Of a DNA stretch of 5,463 nt, positions 1 to 5,463 are shown one piece after another. The notes under the pieces were generated by a model that had not been told where the DNA came from, did not search any database, and worked only from the letters and a program-made list of their open reading frames with translations. Each line of letters starts with the position of its first letter. Positions within the stretch are counted from its first letter, which is position 1. A program made the position numbers and the translations under genes. This DNA comes from an uncultured Ruminococcus sp. (GTDB lineage Bacteria; Bacillota; Clostridia; Oscillospirales; Ruminococcaceae), in NCBI GenBank assembly GCA_946540705.1, contig CAMNJD010000408.1, positions 1-5,463 of the forward strand, written 5' to 3'.

Positions 1-1
1 T

Positions 2-343
2 CTCGGCGAGGATGCCGTCTGCGCATATCTCGAACGGCAGGGCGCAGAAATTCTCCGGCGGAATTATACGGTTCGCGGCGGGGAGATCGACATTATTGCT
101 AAGCTGGACGGCTGGCTGCTCTTTGTCGAGGTCAAGACCCGGCGCCCCGGCGCACTGGAATCCGGCGCAGCCGCAGTCAATGCACAGAAGCAAATGCATA
201 TTATCCGCACGGCTGAGCAATATCTGCTGAACAATCCGTGCGGGCTGCAGCCGCGGTTCGATGTCGCGGAGGTCGAATACTCCGGACAGTTCGTGCGGCA
301 TATTGAATATCTCGCAGGCGCATTTGACGCCTCCGGATACTGA
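2..343 (+). CDS. yraN: YraN/UPF0102 family protein, 3' part (5' end cut by window edge)
   Basis: The reading frame enters from the left edge and gives 113 residues before TGA at 341-343. The visible part begins LGEDAVCAYLERQGAEILRR, which matches the family's opening GE..A..YL...G..IL.RN block, so only roughly 10-15 N-terminal residues are missing. Next come GEID (visible residues 27-30) and FVEVKTR (41-47), the acidic and lysine positions of the PD-(D/E)XK-type nuclease fold, and near the end RFDVAEVEY, another conserved YraN block. The family resembles Holliday-junction-resolvase/restriction-endonuclease folds, but its cellular role is not well established and I do not assign a substrate. 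In Firmicutes it often sits near rnhB and ylqF, which may lie just outside the window. No terminator is visible after it, and thrC starts 45 bases later, so read-through is possible. The family call is confident and the function is open. Confidence 0.9.
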   Translation, partial: LGEDAVCAYLERQGAEILRRNYTVRGGEIDIIAKLDGWLLFVEVKTRRPGALESGAAAVNAQKQMHIIRTAEQYLLNNPCGLQPRFDVAEVEYSGQFVRHIEYLAGAFDASGY

Positions 344-375
344 GAATACGCACATTCCCTATTCAAATTCTGATT

Positions 376-382
376 GAGGAGG
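376..382 (+). promoter_or_regulatory. thrC ribosome binding site
   Basis: GAGGAGG lies 6 bases before the ATG at 389. It decides the start: an in-frame TTG at 374 would place the Shine-Dalgarno sequence inside the coding region, so the extra five residues of that longer frame are not real. Confidence 0.85.
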
Positions 383-388
383 AAATAT

Positions 389-1882
389 ATGCTTTACCAC
401 AGCACAAGAAACAAAAATCTCTCCGTCACCGGCGCAGAGGCGATCGCACAGGGCATCGCCGCGGACGGCGGTCTGTTTGTCCCGGAGTCCATTCCGGAGC
501 TGACTGCTGCGGATTTCGACGCGCTGAAGGGGCTCTCCTATGCGGAGCGCGCCGCAAGACTGTTCAGTCTCTACCTCACCGATTTCACCGGCGAGGAGCT
601 GCGCGAATGCACGCATCATGCCTATGAGTCCGGCAGCTTCGAGACACCGAATGTGCAGGAGATCACGACTCTCGCGGACGGCTCCATGCTGCTTGAGCTC
701 TGGCACGGCCCGACCTGCGCCTTTAAGGATATGGCGCTTCAGATCCTGCCGCATTTCCTCACCCGTTCGATCAAAAAGACCGGCATTGACCGTGAGGTCG
801 TCATCCTGACCGCAACCTCCGGCGATACCGGAAAGGCCGCACTCGCAGGCTTTCAGGATGTCCCCGGCACCAGGATCATGGTGTTCTATCCCGAGGACGG
901 CGTCAGCTCCATGCAGAAGCGCCAGATGCAGACACAGGAGGGCGAAAATGTCTGTGTCTGCGCAGTGAAAGGCAATTTCGATGACTGCCAGAACGGCGTC
1001 AAGGCGATCTTCACCGACCCGGATATGCAGAAGGCACTCGCCGATCACGGCATGCAGTTCTCCAGCGCGAATTCGATCAACTGGGGCAGACTGGTCCCGC
1101 AGATCGTCTACTACGTTTCCGCGTATGTGACGATGCTCGAAAAGGGCCTCCTCGAAAACGGACAGCGCTTTGCACTGACCGTCCCGACCGGCAACTTCGG
1201 CAACATCCTCGCTGCATGGTACGCAAAGCAGATGGGCGTGCCGATCCGGCATCTGGTCTGCGCCTCCAATATCAATAAGGTGCTCACAGACTTCATCGAC
1301 ACCGGCGTCTACGACCGCAGACGCGATTTCCACGCGACCGTTTCGCCGTCTATGGATATCCTCATCTCCAGCAACCTCGAACGTCTGCTCTATCACATGA
1401 CCGGCGAGGACGATGCACAGATCAGAGCATGGTTCACCGCGCTGAAGGAGAACGGCAGCTATCAGATCCCGGTCGAGCTGCGGAACCGCATTCAGGCGGA
1501 ATTCTCCGGCAGCTTCTGGAATGACGAAGCGACAAAGGCAATGATCGGCAGGGTCTTTGCCGAGAACGGCTACCTCAGCGATACCCATACCGCAGTCGGC
1601 ATCTGTGCGGCGCGTGACTACACGGCCAATGCCCCCGAGCAGTCTCCGATGCTCATTGCCTCGACCGCGAACCCCTACAAGTTCGGCGCAGCAGTGCTCG
1701 AAGCGATCGGCGGCGACACGAATGCCGATGAATATGAGATCCTTGACCGGCTTCAGGCAAAGTCCGGCATGCAGATCCCGAAGGCACTCGCCGAGCTCAA
1801 AACAAAGAAAGTCCGCTTCTCTGACGTCGTTGCGCAGGATCAGATGCCTGCTTTCGTCAAGGAAAAGCTGGGGATCGCGTGA
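389..1882 (+). CDS. thrC: Threonine synthase
   Basis: This 497-residue cytoplasmic PLP enzyme converts O-phosphohomoserine plus water to threonine and phosphate, the last step of threonine synthesis from aspartate. The N-terminus MLYHSTRNKNLSVTGAEAIA and the following GIAADGGLFVPE are typical threonine synthase openings. The predicted PLP-binding lysine is K113 in GPTCAFKDMAL (107-117). TATSGDTGKAAL (141-152) is the phosphate-handling loop, SANSINWGRL (226-235) is a family signature, and PTGNFGN (266-272) is the glycine-rich PLP-phosphate loop. The length fits the longer bacterial/fungal-type threonine synthases, and no frameshift or missing key residue is seen. ATG 389 is chosen because of its ribosome binding site. 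The stop overlaps the next gene's start by 4 bases. I saw no convincing promoter, riboswitch or leader peptide in the 45-base gap upstream, so transcription probably comes from farther left. The call is very secure. Confidence 0.97.
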   Translation: MLYHSTRNKNLSVTGAEAIAQGIAADGGLFVPESIPELTAADFDALKGLSYAERAARLFSLYLTDFTGEELRECTHHAYESGSFETPNVQEITTLADGSMLLELWHGPTCAFKDMALQILPHFLTRSIKKTGIDREVVILTATSGDTGKAALAGFQDVPGTRIMVFYPEDGVSSMQKRQMQTQEGENVCVCAVKGNFDDCQNGVKAIFTDPDMQKALADHGMQFSSANSINWGRLVPQIVYYVSAYVTMLEKGLLENGQRFALTVPTGNFGNILAAWYAKQMGVPIRHLVCASNINKVLTDFIDTGVYDRRRDFHATVSPSMDILISSNLERLLYHMTGEDDAQIRAWFTALKENGSYQIPVELRNRIQAEFSGSFWNDEATKAMIGRVFAENGYLSDTHTAVGICAARDYTANAPEQSPMLIASTANPYKFGAAVLEAIGGDTNADEYEILDRLQAKSGMQIPKALAELKTKKVRFSDVVAQDQMPAFVKEKLGIA

Positions 1883-2580
1883 GCCTTTTCGTCATTGGTG
1901 ATACCCACCTGTCATTCGGCGTTCAGAAGCCGATGGATATTTTCGCGGGCTGGGAGAATCACACGGAGCTGCTGAAAAAAGCATGGCTCGAACGGGTGCA
2001 GCCGGAGGATACCGTTGTGCTCGCGGGCGATATTTCGTGGGGCATGACGCTGGACGAGGCACTGCCCGATTTTCAGTGGCTCAATGATCTGCCGGGAAAA
2101 GAGAAGATCATTCTCAAGGGCAATCACGACTACTGGTGGGTCACGATGAAAAAAATGCAGGCGTTTTTTGACGCGCATCAGCTTCAGACGCTCCGCATTC
2201 TGCACAACAACTGCTATGCCTATGAAAATATCGGCATCTGCGGCACAAGAGGCTGGGTCAATATGGAGCCGGGCGAAGAAACGCCGGACGATGCCAAGAT
2301 CAGCGCCAGAGAGGCGCAGCGGCTCGATGTGTCAGTCACTGCGGCAGAGCAGCAGGGGCTCAGACCCGCCGTCTTTCTGCACTATCCCCCGCTCTACGGC
2401 GCAAGCTGCAATTACCCGATGCTCGATGTGCTCTGGAAGCATCAGATCACGGACTGCTGGTACGGGCATGTTCACGGGAAATCGCAGCATAAATGCGCGG
2501 TCAACGGCGTGCGCAGCGGTGTGAACTATCACTTGATCTCGGGGGATTATGTACAGTTTATTCCACAAAAGATCGTGTAA
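1879..2580 (+). CDS. Calcineurin-like metallophosphoesterase
   Basis: This 233-residue protein is probably a cytoplasmic, two-metal phosphohydrolase of unknown substrate. The full set of calcineurin-like phosphoesterase motifs is present in order: GDTH (7-10; D8 and H10), GDISWG (50-55; D51), GNHDYWW (81-87; N82 and H83), HYPP (168-171; H168) and GHVHG (196-200; H197 and H199). All predicted metal ligands are intact. I see no signal peptide or membrane segment. It resembles the stand-alone predicted phosphohydrolase group (COG1768-like, from memory) more than YfcE- or MPPED-type enzymes. The start is GTG at 1879, overlapping the thrC stop in GTGA, with only a weak GGGGA upstream (1870-1874), so translation is probably coupled to thrC. 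Nothing links it biochemically to threonine synthesis, and the pairing may be only transcriptional. The fold is certain and the substrate unknown. Confidence 0.93.
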   Translation: MSLFVIGDTHLSFGVQKPMDIFAGWENHTELLKKAWLERVQPEDTVVLAGDISWGMTLDEALPDFQWLNDLPGKEKIILKGNHDYWWVTMKKMQAFFDAHQLQTLRILHNNCYAYENIGICGTRGWVNMEPGEETPDDAKISAREAQRLDVSVTAAEQQGLRPAVFLHYPPLYGASCNYPMLDVLWKHQITDCWYGHVHGKSQHKCAVNGVRSGVNYHLISGDYVQFIPQKIV

Positions 2581-2612
2581 ACTGTAGGAATCAAAGAAAG
2601 CAGAAAAACTGC

Positions 2613-2641
2613 TGGAAAATTGCGGCTTTTTATGCTATAAT
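2613..2641 (+). promoter_or_regulatory. Sigma-A-type promoter for tig (extended -10)
   Basis: A perfect -10 TATAAT (2636-2641) is preceded by TGC, giving an extended TGnTATAAT element (2633-2641). Seventeen bases upstream is TGGAAA (2613-2618), matching the TTGACA consensus at 4 of 6 positions. The surrounding gap is clearly more AT-rich than the genes. Predicted transcription start is about 2648, giving a leader of about 77 bases before tig. This is the strongest promoter in the window and probably also serves clpP and clpX. Confidence 0.75.
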
Positions 2642-2658
2642 AAAGTGTCTGTCATATA

Positions 2659-2687
2659 CCCCTCTGTCCGCAGAGATGCGCGGAGGG
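2659..2687 (+). other. Structured 5' leader of tig (two competing hairpins)
   Basis: CTCTG (2662-2666) and CAGAG (2671-2675) form a perfect 5-bp stem closed by the loop TCCG, a UNCG-type tetraloop in RNA, though closed by G-C rather than the favoured C-G pair. An alternative fold pairs CCCTC (2660-2664) with GAGGG (2683-2687), plus an inner CGC/GCG. The two folds share bases and exclude one another. The tig ribosome binding site lies about 25 bases beyond, outside both stems. It may affect mRNA stability or translation, and I see no match to a known riboswitch class. Confidence 0.35.
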
Positions 2688-2711
2688 CGCATGATAAAGA
2701 AATCGAAATTT

Positions 2712-2717
2712 GGAGGA
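2712..2717 (+). promoter_or_regulatory. tig ribosome binding site
   Basis: GGAGGA lies 7 bases before ATG 2725. It rules out the in-frame upstream TTG at 2710, which would overlap the Shine-Dalgarno sequence itself. Confidence 0.85.
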
Positions 2718-2724
2718 ACAACCA

Positions 2725-4080
2725 ATGAGCTTAGTGTCCGATGTGAAAACAGATGTAAATATGAGAGAAGTAACCTTCTCGATCACCCCGGAGGATCTCG
2801 AAGCTGCCTGCGAGCGCGTCTATCAGCGCCAGAAGAAGGATATCGCAGTCAAGGGCTTCCGCAAGGGCAAGGTGCCGCGCAAGATGGTCGAAAAGCTGTA
2901 CGGTGAGGAGGTCTTCTTCGAGGATGCCGTCAACCAGATCATCCCCGGCGAGCTCGATACCATCATCCGCGAGAACGACATCAATATCATCGACCGTCCG
3001 TCTGTCGAGCTCGTTTCCTGCTCGAAGGCTGAGGGCGCTGTCTGCAAGGCAACCCTCATCACCAAGCCGGAGGTCACTGTCTCTGCATACAAGGGCATCC
3101 ACGCACCGATGCAGGTCCGTGAGGTCACCGAGCAGGATATCGACCAGCAGATCGACATGCTCCGTCAGCGTCAGGCCAGAGTCATCGACATCGACGACCG
3201 CGCCGCACAGCTCGGCGATGAGGTCAAGATCAACTTCGAGGGCTTCATCGACGATGAGGCGTTTGAAGGCGGCAAGGGCGAGGGCTATCCGCTCCGGCTC
3301 GGCAGCGGTCAGTTCATCCCCGGCTTTGAGGATCAGATCGTCGGCAAGAGCATCGGCGACAAGTTCGATGTCAATGTCACCTTCCCGGAGGATTATTCCG
3401 AGGAGCGCTATGCAGGCAAGGCTGCTGTGTTCAAGACCGAGCTGCTCGGCATCACCGCACAGGAGCTGCCGGAGGTCGATGACGAATTCGCAAAGGACGT
3501 CTCCGAGTTTGATACCGTTGCTGAAATGCGTGAGGATATCAAGAAGCGCCTGACCGATGCAGCAGAGCAGTCCGCTCAGACCGCATTCGAGAACGCGATC
3601 TTCGATACGGTCGTTGCCGGCACGGACGGCGTCATTCCGCAGGTGCTCTATGATCGCCGCATCGACCAGAGAATCCGTGAGTTCGAGAACCAGCTCCAGT
3701 CCCAGTACGGCGACTTAAAGCTCTCTGAGTACCTCCAGCTCACCGGCATGACCATGGAACAGCTCCGCGATGAGTATGAGCCGCAGGCAAAGAAGGAAGT
3801 CATGCTGCGCCTCGCACTCGAAAAGATCGCTGACACCGAGGATATCCAGGTCTCCGATGAGGAGCTTGAGGAAGGCCTCTCCGAGTTCGCTGCACAGATG
3901 AAAGCACCGCTCGAGCTCGTCAAGTCAAGAATCCCGGTTGAGGATTACAGAACCGATATGCGCGTGCAGAAGGTCGTTGAGCTCATCAAGAGCAATGCGA
4001 TTGTTGACAACAGCACTGCGGAGAATGCTCAGGAGGCTCCCGCTGAAGAAGCAAAGGCTGCTGAGGAATCCGCAGAATAA
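2725..4080 (+). CDS. tig: Trigger factor (ribosome-associated chaperone, peptidyl-prolyl isomerase)
   Basis: This 451-residue cytoplasmic protein docks at the ribosome exit tunnel and shields nascent chains. Domains in order: an N-terminal ribosome-binding domain (about 1-115) with the signature loop GFRKGKVPRKMVEKLYG (44-60), which contacts ribosomal protein L23 in characterised homologues; an FKBP-type isomerase domain (about 160-245) beginning GDEVKINFEGF (165-174 and on) and containing LGSGQFIPGFEDQIVG (192-207); then a helical C-terminal chaperone domain (about 250-423). The last 28 or so residues are rich in Ala and Glu and low in complexity, probably a flexible acidic tail. Length is normal for the family (about 430-450). 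Codon use is strongly biased to GAG, AAG, ATC and CTC, as expected for a highly expressed gene. It has its own promoter and begins the tig-clpP-clpX cluster common in Firmicutes and Proteobacteria. The identification is secure. Confidence 0.98.
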   Translation: MSLVSDVKTDVNMREVTFSITPEDLEAACERVYQRQKKDIAVKGFRKGKVPRKMVEKLYGEEVFFEDAVNQIIPGELDTIIRENDINIIDRPSVELVSCSKAEGAVCKATLITKPEVTVSAYKGIHAPMQVREVTEQDIDQQIDMLRQRQARVIDIDDRAAQLGDEVKINFEGFIDDEAFEGGKGEGYPLRLGSGQFIPGFEDQIVGKSIGDKFDVNVTFPEDYSEERYAGKAAVFKTELLGITAQELPEVDDEFAKDVSEFDTVAEMREDIKKRLTDAAEQSAQTAFENAIFDTVVAGTDGVIPQVLYDRRIDQRIREFENQLQSQYGDLKLSEYLQLTGMTMEQLRDEYEPQAKKEVMLRLALEKIADTEDIQVSDEELEEGLSEFAAQMKAPLELVKSRIPVEDYRTDMRVQKVVELIKSNAIVDNSTAENAQEAPAEEAKAAEESAE

Positions 4081-4098
4081 GACAAACACAGTATCAGA

Positions 4099-4142
4099 CC
4101 GGCTCCTGCCCTGCACGGAAACCTGTGCAGGGCTGAAGCCGG
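4099..4142 (+). other. Long GC-rich hairpin between tig and clpP
   Basis: The outer stem CCGGCT (4099-4104) pairs with AGCCGG (4137-4142). After a 3x3 internal loop, GCCCTGCAC (4108-4116) pairs perfectly with GTGCAGGGC (4125-4133), closing an 8-base loop in which GG and CC could also pair. That makes at least 15 base pairs. The bases that follow (AACATTGCTTTATAAGG) contain no T-run, so this is not a standard intrinsic terminator. It may be a partial terminator, an RNA-stabilising or processing element setting tig against clpP levels, or a protector of the tig mRNA 3' end. The structure is certain on paper and the role is inferred. Confidence 0.6.
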
Positions 4143-4209
4143 AACATTGCTTTATAAGGGATTTGCCGAATCTGCGCGGATCCCGCCGAAGAAAGGATGG
4201 CTACTTCGT

Positions 4210-4815
<606 letters not shown>

Positions 4816-4825
4816 AACTGCGCAC

Positions 4826-4836
4826 TGACCGGGTCA
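4826..4836. repeat. 11-base palindrome between clpP and clpX
   Basis: TGACC-G-GGTCA is a perfect inverted repeat around a single central base, flanked by GCA (4822-4824) and TGC (4837-4839), which extend the symmetry if one C is bulged. It lies in the 52-base clpP-clpX gap, just upstream of the clpX ribosome binding site. It could be a small operator or a short hairpin, but a palindrome this short can arise by chance. Confidence 0.3.
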
Positions 4837-4852
4837 TGCCGTTCAATAAAGT

Positions 4853-4860
4853 AAAGGGAG
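4853..4860 (+). promoter_or_regulatory. clpX ribosome binding site
   Basis: AAAGGGAG ends 7 bases before ATG 4868 and supports that start. The second in-frame ATG (4883, residue 6) is too far from it and would leave only two residues before the first zinc cysteine. Confidence 0.75.
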
Positions 4861-4867
4861 AATTTTC

Positions 4868-5463
<596 letters not shown>

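Noticed and set aside
324..352. Possible thrC promoter beginning with TTGACG at the end of yraN
   Set aside because: The -35 is good, but no acceptable -10 lies 16-18 bases downstream; TACGCA (347-352) matches the consensus at only 2 of 6 positions.
359..1588. A 409-residue open frame on the minus strand opposite thrC
   Set aside because: It is in exact codon register with thrC, so its stops could arise only from sense TTA, CTA and TCA codons, which this GC3-biased gene nearly avoids. Shorter minus-strand frames opposite the phosphoesterase, tig and clpP show the same register. The translation has no recognisable domain and no ribosome binding site was noted.
2595..2631. Terminator-like sequence after the phosphoesterase (AGCAG-AAAAA-CTGCT, then a T-run at 2627-2631)
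   Set aside because: The perfect stem is only 5 bp and the T-run lies about 14 bases away, overlapping the promoter spacer. An alternative long-range AAAGC/GCTTT pairing has a loop over 20 bases. It is too weak to call as a terminator.
2691..2906. Possible upstream overlapping ORF (ATG 2691, 71 codons) running into tig in another frame
   Set aside because: GGAGGG at 2682-2687 is only 3 bases from the ATG, too close for good initiation. The coding potential is explained by being out of frame with tig, and the Arg/Ser/Gly-rich product looks like a shadow.

Overview
This window is an ordinary, densely packed housekeeping segment of a bacterial chromosome. All genes lie on the + strand and base composition is fairly GC-rich, with a strong preference for G or C at third codon positions. 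The order trigger factor – clpP – clpX, the clear Shine-Dalgarno sites, a perfect extended -10 promoter and the upstream YraN-family and threonine synthase neighbours all suggest a Gram-positive Clostridia member. Oscillospiraceae/Ruminococcus-like is my best guess, inferred from protein character and not from any search.

Layout from left to right: (1) the 3' part of a YraN/UPF0102 nuclease-fold gene, cut by the left edge (2-343); (2) complete threonine synthase, thrC (389-1882); (3) a calcineurin-like metallophosphoesterase that overlaps thrC by 4 bases in a GTGA junction (1879-2580); (4) a 144-base AT-richer gap holding the one convincing promoter in the window and a structured leader; (5) trigger factor, tig (2725-4080); (6) a 129-base gap dominated by a long GC-rich hairpin without a U-tract; (7) clpP (4210-4815); (8) a 52-base gap with an 11-base palindrome and a clear ribosome binding site; (9) the 5' part of clpX, running off the right edge (4868-5463).

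Functionally there are two blocks. The left block (yraN, thrC, phosphoesterase) is a loose collection in which thrC and the phosphoesterase are probably translationally coupled. The right block is a protein-quality-control operon: trigger factor meets nascent chains at the ribosome exit tunnel, while ClpX unfolds substrates and feeds them to the ClpP protease chamber. The promoter at about 2613-2641 probably drives tig and, by read-through past the intergenic hairpin, clpP and clpX.

I found no mobile element, CRISPR array, RNA gene or new defence-type system. The points most worth a second look are local: a three-residue insertion beside the ClpP active-site His, an ambiguous clpP start with four clustered ATGs and a distant ribosome binding site, the tig leader, and the tig-clpP hairpin.
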